A DNA stretch of 64,000 nt, taken from an uncultured Clostridia bacterium (GTDB taxonomy: Bacteria > Bacillota > Clostridia > Oscillospirales > Acutalibacteraceae). A program made the translations under genes and the position numbers. The stretch covers positions 1 to 64,000 of the forward strand of contig CALEJF010000041.1 of NCBI GenBank assembly GCA_937898625.1. Direction: 5' to 3'. This document shows positions 1-8,908 of this stretch, piece after piece (within the stretch, counting starts at the first letter, position 1; every line of letters starts with the position of its first letter). The notes below the pieces were generated by a model. It did not search any database. It worked only from the letters and a program-made list of their open reading frames with translations, and was not told where the DNA came from.

Positions 1-130
1 TACTCCCCCAGTCTCGCTACGCTCGACAGCCCCCTCGGAGATGGGGCGGAAAAGAACCCGATAAACTCCCAATTTGTCTGTCCCTTTTAGTTTATATCGC
101 TGTAGCGAAGCCACATAAACTCCAATTTGC
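1..130. repeat. Extragenic repeat-like sequence
   Basis: The first ~45 bases hold an interrupted palindrome-rich GC block (CTCGCTACGCTCGACAG, CCCCCTCGGAG, ATGGGGCGG) unlike the AT-rich surroundings. A near-identical phrase, ATAAACTCCCAATTTG then ATAAACTCCAATTTG, occurs twice about 55 bases apart. It resembles short dispersed extragenic elements of Clostridia, but no second copy exists in this window. No gene is seen in bases 1-277. Confidence 0.35.
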
Positions 131-174
131 CTTTTCTGTACACTTTACGAAACAGCAAAATTTTCTTTTCCATA

Positions 175-203
175 TTGACGGAATTATTTGGGAATGTTAT
201 GAT
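175..203 (+). promoter_or_regulatory. Promoter of the BIG2-domain protein gene
   Basis: TTGACG, 17-base spacer, TATGAT: a good sigma-A-type promoter about 75 bases upstream of the start codon. Confidence 0.65.
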
Positions 204-277
204 ATATACAATAAATTAATGGGATGAAGAAATAAGGTGTTTTCATCGCAGAAATCAAAAAGTAAAGGGGAAAAATT

Positions 278-2902
278 ATGAAAAGAGTTATTGCAATCGT
301 TCTTACTCTTGCAATTTGTATGGGTATTCTTGCTCCTGTTGCAGTTGCTAAGAGTGAAGAAAATACAGCACAACCACCTGAAATTCGTCTTATCGTTCCT
401 GAAAATTGGGAAATGTGTATTGGTGATTCAAGAACAGTGGACTACGCGATTCAGGGAACTGAAAAAAGAATGCTTACATGGTCAGCAGAACCTGCTGATG
501 TTGCTAAGGTTGACACTTGGGGTCGTGTTACAGCACTCAAAGAGGGTGAAGCTGTAATTACTGCCAAGACTGAAGAAGGTCTTACACACAGCGTTACACT
601 TAAGGTTGTGACTGAACCAACAAAAATAGCAGAAAAAGCAGAAAAAGTAGATTATACACTTGGTGCAGTTAAGGAAGGCGACAATCTTCAGAAGGTTGTT
701 ACAAGATATGAACTTAACGATGCTACTGTTCCTGCTAATGTAAAAGATACAAGCAAATACGAACAGGCAAAGACAGCAACAACAAAAGACGGTGCTGTAT
801 GGTCAATCACTGATTATGGTGTTCTCAGAGTTTACGACAAGGCAACTAACGAACGAGATAAAGAACAACGCTTTATGGGTGACAGATATTTCTATTCTGC
901 TGACACAGGTGACGGCAAAGTTCTTGCTATTTTTGCTGACGGCGAAAACGGTATCTGGACAGTTATGAAAGAGGGTTATTCCCACATCGAAATGCTCGAT
1001 ATCAATGGTACTGAAAAAGCAGAAGCTTTGAATGAGCAGACGTGGGAATATGTTGCAAGACGCGGTATGGTTTCAAATGCTTATCTTATAGACGGTGAAT
1101 GGGAGCCTGAAGAAAGCGACAATGACGGCCTTTGGACTTCAATGTATGCAGGCGGTGAGCTTATGCGTTACGCAGTGCTCAAAAATGACCCTAATGCAAC
1201 ACCTGAACAGATTGAAGATGCAAGAAAAACAGCAACTCTTTCAACAGAGGCAGTTCTTTTCCTTACATATATTTCAATGCGTCAAGGAACAGTTGAGTCT
1301 TATAACCGTGCACAGAGAAGTGGTACTGTAGTTGACCTTGAAACAGGTAAATACTATACTAGTGAGGCTACTCTTGTTGGCGGTGACTATTCACAGAATG
1401 TTCCATTTGAAAGTCCTGCTGAAATGTTTGAAAAAATGTATAAGACTTATATGGATTCAGCTGAACGCACATATCTTCAGTTGCCAGAGGAGAATCTTAA
1501 AATCTTCAATAAAGAAGGTTGGGCTGACCCACTTAAAACTGATGGCGATTATGCAATGCGTACAAGAAATCTTGAGGGTTTCTGGGCAAGAACATACTCA
1601 TTCAAGGATGAAAACGATGACTTTGATTCCTTTGCTTATTGGTCACATAATGGTGACGGAACAGCAACGGGTGTTTCAACAAAGACATACGGCGACGGAA
1701 GTGACTTCCTTCTTCACGGCGAAAACTACCGTGGACTTACAGTTGATGCAACAGGCGAAATTCCACAAAGACTCTGGGACGACCTTATTGGTGAGGGCAG
1801 AGTAATCGAAGATATTTTCTATAAGGGTGACACAAGCTCTGATGAAATTATCGGTCATGTATTCCTTTATAAACTCGCTTACGATATTCTTGGTCCTGAA
1901 GATCCTGAACTTGCAGCTCTTATTGTGAATACAATGGATAAGTTTGCAAAGCATCTTGTTGATAACTCTTACAATATGGTTGACGGTTCAGGTCAGCCAA
2001 CAACTTGGGCAAAGTTCTCAAGAACATATTTCCACAATGGTCAGGTTCTTGGTGGTGCACCACTTAATGCTATGGTTCTTCTTACAGTATTTAAGGTTGC
2101 AGCACATGTTACAGGTTATCAGAAGTGGGAAGACGAATACAGAATGGCAGCATTTGACGAACAGTATCAGTATGCTGAAATAATGACTCAGGAACTTGAA
2201 AGATATCAACTTTCAATTCTTGAATATGTTAATGATATATCTACTCTTTTAGGTCGTATTCTTCGCAAAGCTGTGGGAACAAAGTTATTTGAGAGAGCTT
2301 ACAAATTGATTCTCAACCATTCTGACGAAGAAATGGCAATGCTTGGTTTCTATACTCTCTTCCAGCTTGAGGATGACGAAGAACTTCTCAAATATTACAG
2401 AGAAGCACTTGACGATTGGTGGGTATCAATGAGTTATAGTGAAAACCCACTTTGGTATTATGTTTATCAGCTTGCATATCCTAACGAGGCAAAGACAGAT
2501 GCTTACGGAAATAACCTTACAGAAACTGCGTCCTGGTCACTTTCCCGTCATCCTATGGATTTAAGAAGATTCCTTGCAACAAACAAGAATCGTGATGATG
2601 TTTATGAACTTGACCTCGACGATGTAGGTATTGGAGGAACAAATGAAATCTCATTTGACCCTGAGGCTTATACACCGGCATTCTGGGATTCAAATAGTAA
2701 GGTACTCAGAATAGTTGGTATGCTTTTCGGACTTACCAAGATTGAACAGACTGTTGCAGCACCTGACGAAAGAGCATTCCATAAGTACAATGGCTCAAGT
2801 TTTGACCTTGACGATGCTCATAATCCTGGTGAGATGGAGGGTTCAACAACCTATTCACTCCCTTACTGGATGGGCAGATATCACGGTATGCTTGAAGGCT
2901 GA
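278..2902 (+). CDS. Secreted protein with BIG2 Ig-like domain, function unknown
   Basis: Seen: a signal peptide (hydrophobic residues about 5-24, then VAVAK), followed at residues ~37-111 by a bacterial Ig-like BIG2 domain (LTWSAEP strand and the GRVTALKEGEAVITAK ending). The remaining ~760 residues match no family I can name. They are helix-rich and aromatic, with repeated W/Y clusters (EALDDWWVSMSY, SLPYWMGRYHGML), which would suit an alpha/alpha-toroid enzyme or binding fold; that is only inference. There is no sortase motif or C-terminal anchor, so it is probably released or held by the BIG2 domain. AAAGGGG lies 8 bases before the ATG. The gene is monocistronic, between its own promoter and terminator. 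Confidence 0.85.
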   Translation: MKRVIAIVLTLAICMGILAPVAVAKSEENTAQPPEIRLIVPENWEMCIGDSRTVDYAIQGTEKRMLTWSAEPADVAKVDTWGRVTALKEGEAVITAKTEEGLTHSVTLKVVTEPTKIAEKAEKVDYTLGAVKEGDNLQKVVTRYELNDATVPANVKDTSKYEQAKTATTKDGAVWSITDYGVLRVYDKATNERDKEQRFMGDRYFYSADTGDGKVLAIFADGENGIWTVMKEGYSHIEMLDINGTEKAEALNEQTWEYVARRGMVSNAYLIDGEWEPEESDNDGLWTSMYAGGELMRYAVLKNDPNATPEQIEDARKTATLSTEAVLFLTYISMRQGTVESYNRAQRSGTVVDLETGKYYTSEATLVGGDYSQNVPFESPAEMFEKMYKTYMDSAERTYLQLPEENLKIFNKEGWADPLKTDGDYAMRTRNLEGFWARTYSFKDENDDFDSFAYWSHNGDGTATGVSTKTYGDGSDFLLHGENYRGLTVDATGEIPQRLWDDLIGEGRVIEDIFYKGDTSSDEIIGHVFLYKLAYDILGPEDPELAALIVNTMDKFAKHLVDNSYNMVDGSGQPTTWAKFSRTYFHNGQVLGGAPLNAMVLLTVFKVAAHVTGYQKWEDEYRMAAFDEQYQYAEIMTQELERYQLSILEYVNDISTLLGRILRKAVGTKLFERAYKLILNHSDEEMAMLGFYTLFQLEDDEELLKYYREALDDWWVSMSYSENPLWYYVYQLAYPNEAKTDAYGNNLTETASWSLSRHPMDLRRFLATNKNRDDVYELDLDDVGIGGTNEISFDPEAYTPAFWDSNSKVLRIVGMLFGLTKIEQTVAAPDERAFHKYNGSSFDLDDAHNPGEMEGSTTYSLPYWMGRYHGMLEG

Positions 2903-2942
2903 TGGCATTCAAAAGCATCAACTAAAACTTCATTAAACATTA

Positions 2943-2977
2943 AAAAGTCAGCACTTTAAAAGGTGTTGACTTTTTTG
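2943..2977 (+). terminator. Rho-independent terminator
   Basis: AAAGTCAGCAC / GTGTTGACTTT stem (one G-U pair) followed by a T run, 40 bases after the BIG2-protein stop codon. Confidence 0.85.
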
Positions 2978-2985
2978 ATGTTATT

Positions 2986-3015
2986 GTTGTGATAATTTAA
3001 CTATTATGCTATACT
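2986..3015 (+). promoter_or_regulatory. Probable promoter of SGNH hydrolase gene
   Basis: TTGTGA, 18-base spacer, TATACT, ending about 30 bases before the TTG start. The -35 is imperfect. Confidence 0.45.
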
Positions 3016-3046
3016 TTCTGTAGTATATTAAAGGGCGAGTGAAAAA

Positions 3047-3688
3047 TTGGATAAAATTCAAATTAAGAAAGACAGCAAAGTTTTGTTCATAGGTGATAGC
3101 ATTAGTGACCCTAAATTCAACTTCCGAATGATGAGGGAGATTAAGGGCAGGAATATTTATGCCTTGCAACTCAAAAAGAAGTTAAAAGCGTATAGCAAGG
3201 ACATAAAAGTTGAAATTAAGGGTATCGCAAGTAATCGTACATATCATGTTTACGACAGACTCACAAAGGACTGCATCAATTTAAAGCCCGATGTAATCAT
3301 TATGCTTATTGGTGTTAATGATGCGTGGGAGAATTATGTGCCTGAGAAGTATCCACCACTTTTGCGACCAATGGAGCCTCATATCCGTGAAATATACAGA
3401 AGATTTAAAGCAGAATTGCCCGAAACTCAAATTCTTTATTTGATGCCATTTATGATTGATGCGGTAGAGGAAAAATTCACATTTCATAAAACTCTAGACG
3501 AATTCCGTGGAGTGCTTAAAAATGTTGCTCTTGAAAATGGTGCAAAGGTACTTGATTTGCAAGAGGTATTTTATGAAGCACAAAAAACTATTGAGCCCAA
3601 AAAACTTGCTATTGACGGAATTCACCCGACAAATCTTGGCCATAAGGTTATGGCAGACGCAATTGAGAAAATGCTTGAATTTTGTTGA
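3047..3688 (+). CDS. SGNH/GDSL-family hydrolase
   Basis: A 213-residue cytoplasmic SGNH hydrolase; the family cleaves ester bonds of lipids, acetylated sugars or acyl-CoA, and the substrate here is unknown. Block I is FIGDSIS (nucleophile Ser18 in GDS), block III is LIGVNDAW with the oxyanion Asn, and block V is DGIHPTNLGH with the catalytic Asp and His. There is no signal peptide. The start is TTG at 3047, supported by AAGGGCGAG 8 bases upstream; no ATG would keep the GDS block. The gene stands alone, directly before the remnant of a GH127-like gene, which may hint at a lost carbohydrate-deacetylation pair (inference). Confidence 0.85.
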   Translation: MDKIQIKKDSKVLFIGDSISDPKFNFRMMREIKGRNIYALQLKKKLKAYSKDIKVEIKGIASNRTYHVYDRLTKDCINLKPDVIIMLIGVNDAWENYVPEKYPPLLRPMEPHIREIYRRFKAELPETQILYLMPFMIDAVEEKFTFHKTLDEFRGVLKNVALENGAKVLDLQEVFYEAQKTIEPKKLAIDGIHPTNLGHKVMADAIEKMLEFC

Positions 3689-3719
3689 TGAATTCTAAAT
3701 TATACTATGATTAATTATT

Positions 3720-3955
3720 ATAAAACACATCATTGAAATTCAGTTCGATGCAATTTCGCTTTTTAAGGAAAGACCAAATGAACTTTATGCTTTACAGATG
3801 GGTTCGCTTTTATTCTCAATACCTATTAAATATGAAAAGGAAATGTGAGAAAAACTTCAAAGTCAAGAAAACCAATTCCGAAGATTTGGACAATTGAACT
3901 GTATCCTTCTGGCTGCAGCAGACTTGGAATTAGAGAAATGCCTATTTTAAACAGT
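3720..3955 (+). pseudogene. C-terminal remnant of a GH127/DUF1680-like glycosidase
   Basis: No intact gene, but two protein-like stretches survive in different frames. From 3720 one frame reads ...RPNELYALQMGSLLFSIPI, which resembles the beta-sandwich part of DUF1680/GH127 proteins (LY.L.RGPLVFSLPI). It ends at a TGA at 3846. Two frames over, bases ~3890-3950 read IELYPSGCSRLGIREMPI, like the LVPYGCTKLR.TEMP ending of the same family. The order and spacing fit the C-terminus of one gene broken by a stop and a frameshift, with everything upstream deleted. Family membership comes from recalled motifs, not an alignment. Confidence 0.5.
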
Positions 3956-3956
3956 A

Positions 3957-3993
3957 AAGGGGTTGTAAAAAAATTTTTTACAGCCCTTTTTTC
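3957..3993 (+). terminator. Rho-independent terminator
   Basis: GGGTTGTAAAAAA / TTTTTTACAGCCC hairpin followed by six T, just after the GH127-like remnant. It probably ended the lost gene. Confidence 0.8.
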
Positions 3994-4075
3994 TTTGCTA
4001 ATATATGAAAAGATTGTTAATTTTTTGGCAAATAATACAATTTTAATTGGTATTATTTTTATTAATTCAGTCATA

Positions 4076-4105
4076 TTGACATAACAGTATATTTTAATAT
4101 ATAAT
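4076..4105 (+). promoter_or_regulatory. Promoter of the rnf operon
   Basis: TTGACA, 18-base spacer, TATAAT in an AT-rich tract about 57 bases upstream of rnfC. The long leader shows no clear riboswitch. Confidence 0.75.
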
Positions 4106-4161
4106 ATATTCGTTGTATTGTGTGCTTAACCACACAAAAGTGAAGAAAGGTAGGAAATATT

Positions 4162-5475
4162 ATGGCTTTTTCTATTAAAGGTATTCACGTGCCTCACAGA
4201 AAAAACACTGCTGGAATGTCAGCGGTAAGAATGCCGGCGCCATCAATGGTTACGCTTCTTACAGCTATGCACATTGGTAAACCGGCAAAACCAATAGTTA
4301 AAGTCGGTGACCAGGTATCAGTGGGAACATTGATTGCTGAGCAAGATGGATTTGTTTCAGCTCCGATTTATTCAAGTGTATCAGGTACCGTTAAAAATAT
4401 TGCAAATTTTACATCATCAAACGGAAAGGCAGTTCCTGCAATCACCATTGAATCTGACGGAATGATGACAGTTGACTCTTCAATTGTTCCACCACAGGTG
4501 AATAGCAAAGAAGAGTTTATTGAAGCAATTAGAAAGAGTGGTATTGTAGGTTTGGGTGGCGCAGGTTTCCCAACTCATGTTAAATTTGCCACTGATAAGA
4601 AGATTGATACCTTGGTTATCAATGGTGCGGAATGTGAGCCATACATAACAAGTGACTCAATTACAATGGCTGAAAATGCAGATGACATTTTGTTTGCAAT
4701 TGAAACTGCCGATAAATATTTTAATTTTGACAGAATTATAATCGGAATTGAAAGAAATAAAAAAGCAGCAATTGCTAAAATGAAGGAAGTTACAGCTAAA
4801 AACAGTAAGATTAAAGTTATAGTTCTTGAATCAACATACCCACAGGGTGGCGAAAAAGTTCTTGTGTACCGAACTACTGGCAGAACAATAAAAGCAGGAC
4901 AACTTCCCGCAGATGTCGGATGCATTGTCAGCAACACATCTACAATGGCAAATCTTGCAAAATTCATAAAAACAGGTATGCCACTTGTTGAAAAGATAAT
5001 TACAGTTGATGGTGGTGCAGTTAAAGAGCCAAAGAATGTTATTGCGGCTATCGGTACACCTCTTGGTGATGTGTTTGATTTCTGTGGTGGTTTCACAAGC
5101 GAACCACAAAAAGTTCTCTATGGTGGACCAATGATGGGTGTTGCAGTCCCTGACTTGTCAGTTCCTGTACTTAAACAGACAAATGCAATTCTTGCGTTAG
5201 ATAAAAAAGAAACAAAAACAGCAAAAACAACAGCATGCATTAAATGTGGAAAGTGCGCAAACAGTTGTCCTTTCGGCATTAATCCTGCTGCTATTGCAAG
5301 GGCATATAACAACAAGGATGTAGAATTGGTTGAAAAACTTGGTGCAGATACTTGTATGCTTTGCGGATGCTGTGCTTATGTCTGTCCTGCAAAGCGTCCT
5401 TTGGTCAGTACAAATAATCTTGCAAAGGCAATGCTTGCGGAAGACCGTGCAAAGAAAAAGGAGGGTAATGTATAA
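4162..5475 (+). CDS. rnfC: Rnf complex subunit RnfC
   Basis: Peripheral NADH-binding subunit of the Rnf complex, which couples reduced ferredoxin:NAD(+) oxidoreduction to Na(+) or H(+) export. Seen: an N-terminal barrel-sandwich (residues ~1-100), a glycine-rich nucleotide/flavin-binding stretch GLGGAGFPTHVK at ~131-142, an SLBB-like segment, and two [4Fe-4S] motifs, CIKCGKCANSCP from Cys359 and CMLCGCCAYVCP from Cys398. The length of 437 is normal for clostridial RnfC. It is the first gene of the C-D-G-E-A-B order typical of Clostridia, with GAAAGGTAGG before the ATG. Its stop overlaps the rnfD start by one base (TAATG), so translation is likely coupled. Confidence 0.97.
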   Translation: MAFSIKGIHVPHRKNTAGMSAVRMPAPSMVTLLTAMHIGKPAKPIVKVGDQVSVGTLIAEQDGFVSAPIYSSVSGTVKNIANFTSSNGKAVPAITIESDGMMTVDSSIVPPQVNSKEEFIEAIRKSGIVGLGGAGFPTHVKFATDKKIDTLVINGAECEPYITSDSITMAENADDILFAIETADKYFNFDRIIIGIERNKKAAIAKMKEVTAKNSKIKVIVLESTYPQGGEKVLVYRTTGRTIKAGQLPADVGCIVSNTSTMANLAKFIKTGMPLVEKIITVDGGAVKEPKNVIAAIGTPLGDVFDFCGGFTSEPQKVLYGGPMMGVAVPDLSVPVLKQTNAILALDKKETKTAKTTACIKCGKCANSCPFGINPAAIARAYNNKDVELVEKLGADTCMLCGCCAYVCPAKRPLVSTNNLAKAMLAEDRAKKKEGNV

Positions 5476-6404
5476 TGGAAAATAAACTTCATATTTCATT
5501 GTCCCCACATATTCGTAGTAAGAACTCTACACAGAGAACAATGCTTGATGTTATTATTGCACTTGTTCCTGCTGTTATTGCGTCAGTTGTTCTCTTTGGA
5601 TTTAAAGCGCTTTTAGTAATGGTAGTCTGCATTGTGTCCGCAGTGGCTTCAGAGGCACTTTTTAATCTTGCAATTAAAAAAGAACAAACAATCGGTGATT
5701 TAAGTGCAGTAGTAACTGGCTTGATTTTGTCACTTAATCTTCCAGCAAATGTTCCTCTGTGGCAGGCAGCAGTAGGCTCGGTTTACGCTATGGTTATTGT
5801 AAAGGGAGTTTTTGGTGGTCTTGGCAAAAACATTGTTAACCCGGCAATTGCATCCCGCGTATTTATGCTTATTGCATTCGGTTCAATGACTGCTTCTGTT
5901 TTCCCAAATGGAGTGGATTCAGTATCAGGCGCAACTCCACTTACAGACCTTGCAAATGACAGAACTGTTAATCTTTTAGATTTATTCCTTGGTAAATGCG
6001 GTGGTGCTCTTGGTGAAACATGTTCACTGGCACTTCTTATTGGTGGAGTATATCTTCTTGCTCGTAAAGTAATTACATGGCATATTCCTGTTGCATTTAT
6101 CGGCACAACATTCCTCTTTACATTGGCTGTTGAAGACGGTAACCTTGAAACAGCCCTTGCCTGGGTGCTTTCAGGTGGACTTTTACTTGGTGCTATTTTT
6201 ATGGCAACCGATTATGTAACATCTCCAACTACTGCAAAGGGCAAACTCATCTTCGGTATCGGTGCAGGTGTTATTACTGTACTTATCCGTTTCTGGGGCG
6301 GATATCCTGAGGGCGTTACTTTTGCAATTCTTCTTATGAACATTGTAAATCCCTACATTGATTCATTAACCCAAAGAAAAGTATTTGGAGGTAAGAAGAA
6401 ATGA
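5475..6404 (+). CDS. rnfD: Rnf complex membrane subunit RnfD
   Basis: Integral membrane subunit, homologous to NqrB, that carries covalent FMN and forms part of the ion pathway. It has 309 residues with about 8-9 hydrophobic segments. The FMN attachment motif is VSGATPLT with acceptor Thr154; the modification would be made by the ApbE encoded at 11863-12924. NPAIASRVF and TDYVTSPTTAKGK are typical RnfD stretches. The ATG overlaps the rnfC stop by one base, and the end overlaps rnfG by four (ATGA). Confidence 0.97.
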   Translation: MENKLHISLSPHIRSKNSTQRTMLDVIIALVPAVIASVVLFGFKALLVMVVCIVSAVASEALFNLAIKKEQTIGDLSAVVTGLILSLNLPANVPLWQAAVGSVYAMVIVKGVFGGLGKNIVNPAIASRVFMLIAFGSMTASVFPNGVDSVSGATPLTDLANDRTVNLLDLFLGKCGGALGETCSLALLIGGVYLLARKVITWHIPVAFIGTTFLFTLAVEDGNLETALAWVLSGGLLLGAIFMATDYVTSPTTAKGKLIFGIGAGVITVLIRFWGGYPEGVTFAILLMNIVNPYIDSLTQRKVFGGKKK

Positions 6405-7585
6405 AAAAGTACATAAAAAGTATTATCTCCCTTACAGTGATATGTGCAGTTATTGCTGTTGCTTTGGCAGTAACAAATTCCATAACAGCTCCTCTTATCG
6501 AGAAAAATGCAAGTGCGGCAGCAAATGAGGCTCTGCTTGTTGTAATGCCCGATGGTGGCGAGTTTACTGCAGTCGATTTATCAAAATACACTCTTCCTGA
6601 AACAGTAACGGAAGCTTACACAGCCTCAAATGGTGGTTGTGTAGTAAAACTTAAAACAACGGGTTATGGTCCTGATATGATTATTATGTGTGGTGTTGAT
6701 GCAAATGGTGTTGTGACAGGTGCTGTTTGTCTTTCAAGTAACGAAACACTTAGCCACGAGAAAACTTATGGCGAAACAACAAAGGGTGCAACCATAGATA
6801 CAGTTGACGACATCGCAACTGTTTCTGGTGCCACAATGACAACGGGCGCATACAAAAACGCAGTTAAAGATGCTCTTAATACTGCAGTTATCCTTGGTGG
6901 TGGCAGTGCGGATATCCGTACAGAAGAGGAAATTCTTGCAGATAATCTCAATGCAGCACTCCCAACAGGCGAAGGCAAGTTTACAGAGATGTTTATCAGC
7001 GAAAAACTTGAAAATGTGTCTGCAATCTATGTTGCTGATAACAATGCAGGTTCCGTTTATGTAACAGTAGTTAATGAGGAAGAAATCTTTGTTGGTGTTG
7101 ATGCAAACGGTGTAGTTGTTTCAGATGTAGCAGATGATGTTAAGGCAAACGTTGAAGCAAGTGCAAAGCTTATTCTTGAGGTAACTCTCCAAGAGGTTGA
7201 CATTACGAAATATGAAGATATGCCAAAGCAGATTGATAAGGCATACAAAACCTCAAATGGTAATTATGTGATTGAACTTCATACAGCAGGTTTTGGTATC
7301 AATGGTGACCAGTATTACAGCCCGTCAGGTGAATATATTTACATTATGGTTGCCTTAACGGACAAAGGCGAAATAATAAATTGTGAAACAGTTAAACAGT
7401 CCGAAACAGATGGCGTAGGTTCAATCTGTGCAGATAAAGAGTTTAGCTCACAATATATTGGTAAGGACGAAAGCACATACAAAGATATCGACACTGTTGC
7501 GGGTGTAACACTTACTACACAGGGTTACAGAAGTGGTATCGGCAAGGCTATTGAAGCCGTTAAAATAATGGAAGGAGTGGCTTGA
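6401..7585 (+). CDS. rnfG: RnfG with duplicated FMN-binding domain
   Basis: Electron-transfer subunit with covalent FMN on the outer face, anchored by one N-terminal membrane helix (residues ~7-27). Usual RnfG is about 180-210 residues; this one is 394 because the FMN_bind region is repeated. Copy 1 ends in TVSGATMTTGAY, with acceptor Thr145. Copy 2 has the ETDGVG signature at ~335-340 and ends in TVAGVTLTTQGY, with Thr370 at the acceptor position but AGVT replacing SGAT. A degenerate middle stretch (residues ~187-260) repeats the GVDANGVV strand. Two flavins could therefore be carried in series. It overlaps rnfD and rnfE by a few bases. Confidence 0.93.
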   Translation: MKKYIKSIISLTVICAVIAVALAVTNSITAPLIEKNASAAANEALLVVMPDGGEFTAVDLSKYTLPETVTEAYTASNGGCVVKLKTTGYGPDMIIMCGVDANGVVTGAVCLSSNETLSHEKTYGETTKGATIDTVDDIATVSGATMTTGAYKNAVKDALNTAVILGGGSADIRTEEEILADNLNAALPTGEGKFTEMFISEKLENVSAIYVADNNAGSVYVTVVNEEEIFVGVDANGVVVSDVADDVKANVEASAKLILEVTLQEVDITKYEDMPKQIDKAYKTSNGNYVIELHTAGFGINGDQYYSPSGEYIYIMVALTDKGEIINCETVKQSETDGVGSICADKEFSSQYIGKDESTYKDIDTVAGVTLTTQGYRSGIGKAIEAVKIMEGVA

Positions 7586-7587
7586 TT

Positions 7588-8280
7588 TTGAGTAAAGAAA
7601 ATAATATGTCAATTCTCTTAAAAGGCCTTCTCCGTGAAAATCCCGTTTTTGTGCTTATTCTCGGTACATGCCCCACACTTGCAACAACAACATCTGTTGA
7701 TGGTGCGTTGGGTATGGGTCTTGCAACAATGGCAGTTTTAATCTGCTCAAATATCGTTATTTCTCTATTGAGAAAATTTATACCGGATACAGTAAGAATT
7801 CCTTGCTATATCGTTGTTATTGCAGGTTTTGTAACAGTTGTTCAAATGCTTATTCAGGCATTTATTCCTGATTTGTATGAAACATTAGGTGTTTACCTTG
7901 CACTCATTACTGTTAACTGTATTATTTTAGGTCGTGCAGAAATGTTTGCAGGTAAAAATTCAGTTGGCAAGTCAGCACTTGATGGTATCGGTATGGGTAT
8001 CGGCTTCACAATTGCTCTTCTTGCAATGTCAACAATTCGCGAAGTTTTGGGTGCAGGCTCATTTGCAGGTAATGAAATTCCATTCCTTGTAGAAAACGGC
8101 TTGACAATCGGTATTCTTGTAAAAGCTCCCGGTGGACTTATGGTTTACGGTCTTCTTATTGCACTTGTAAATAAGATTACAAAGGGCAAGCTTATCAAGA
8201 AAAAGGAATTCTCTTGCGAGGGTTGTCCGTCAGCAGGAAGCTGTCATGGTGGCTGTTCAGCAGAAAAGGAGGACAAATAA
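7588..8280 (+). CDS. rnfE: Rnf complex membrane subunit RnfE
   Basis: Six-helix RnfA/RnfE-family membrane subunit; RnfA and RnfE form the inverted pair that holds a [2Fe-2S] cluster in the membrane. Conserved LILGTCPTLATT and ALITVNCIILGRAE carry the cluster cysteines. The C-terminus ends in an unusual cysteine-rich tail (CEGCPSAGSCHGGC). There are TTG codons at 7582 and 7588 and an ATG at 7606. AAGGAG at 7572-7577 gives the TTG at 7588 the best spacing (10 bases), giving a protein starting MSKENNMSILLKG; the TTG at 7582 would be only 4 bases away. Confidence 0.93.
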   Translation: MSKENNMSILLKGLLRENPVFVLILGTCPTLATTTSVDGALGMGLATMAVLICSNIVISLLRKFIPDTVRIPCYIVVIAGFVTVVQMLIQAFIPDLYETLGVYLALITVNCIILGRAEMFAGKNSVGKSALDGIGMGIGFTIALLAMSTIREVLGAGSFAGNEIPFLVENGLTIGILVKAPGGLMVYGLLIALVNKITKGKLIKKKEFSCEGCPSAGSCHGGCSAEKEDK

Positions 8281-8895
8281 ATGGATGTTTTTAAAACCGT
8301 AATTATCATTATTATGTCTTCTGTTCTTGTTGATAACTATGTTCTCAGCAGATTCTTGGGTATTTGCCCATTCCTTGGTGTTTCAAAGAAGGTTAATCAG
8401 TCAGTTGGTATGGGCATTTCAGTTATCTTCGTTATGCTTGTTGCAACTGCAGTAACATGGCCTATTCAGGCTTATGTTCTTGAACCTCTCAAAATGGGAT
8501 ATATGCAGACAATCGTATTTATCCTTGTTATTGCAGCGCTTGTTCAGTTTATTGAAATTTTCTTAAAGAAGTTTATTCCTGCTCTTCATAAGAGCCTTGG
8601 TGTTTACCTTCCTTTGATTACAACAAACTGTGCAGTTCTTGGTGTAACGATTAATAACATTACAGATTACGGCGTTACAGAACCAAATGCCTTCCTTTTC
8701 TCAATGGTAAGTTCATTGGGTTGTGGTCTTGGTTTCTTGTTCGCAATGGTGCTTTTCTCTGGTATGCGTTCACGCATTGAGGAAAGCGAGGTTCCCGAAA
8801 ACTTTAAGGGGCTTCCTGTAACACTGGTAGCAGCATCATTTATTTCAATGGCATTCTTCGGTTTCGCAGGAATCGTTGAAAATTTACTTAAATAA
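8281..8895 (+). CDS. rnfA: Rnf complex membrane subunit RnfA
   Basis: A 204-residue six-helix membrane protein, partner and inverted-topology paralogue of RnfE. Typical RnfA motifs are VDNYVLSRFLGICPFLGVS near the N-terminus and LPLITTNCAVLGV in the middle, supplying the cysteines for the intramembrane [2Fe-2S] cluster. It starts directly after the rnfE stop codon, with GGAGG at the end of rnfE as ribosome site. Confidence 0.97.
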   Translation: MDVFKTVIIIIMSSVLVDNYVLSRFLGICPFLGVSKKVNQSVGMGISVIFVMLVATAVTWPIQAYVLEPLKMGYMQTIVFILVIAALVQFIEIFLKKFIPALHKSLGVYLPLITTNCAVLGVTINNITDYGVTEPNAFLFSMVSSLGCGLGFLFAMVLFSGMRSRIEESEVPENFKGLPVTLVAASFISMAFFGFAGIVENLLK

Positions 8896-8908
8896 GGAGG
8901 GTATAAAA

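Noticed and set aside
4575..5096. Antisense frame of 173 codons in rnfC
   Set aside because: Shadow of a clearly conserved gene, without ribosome site or recognisable domain. The same holds for other long antisense frames in mfd, hemZ and the LTA-synthase-like gene.
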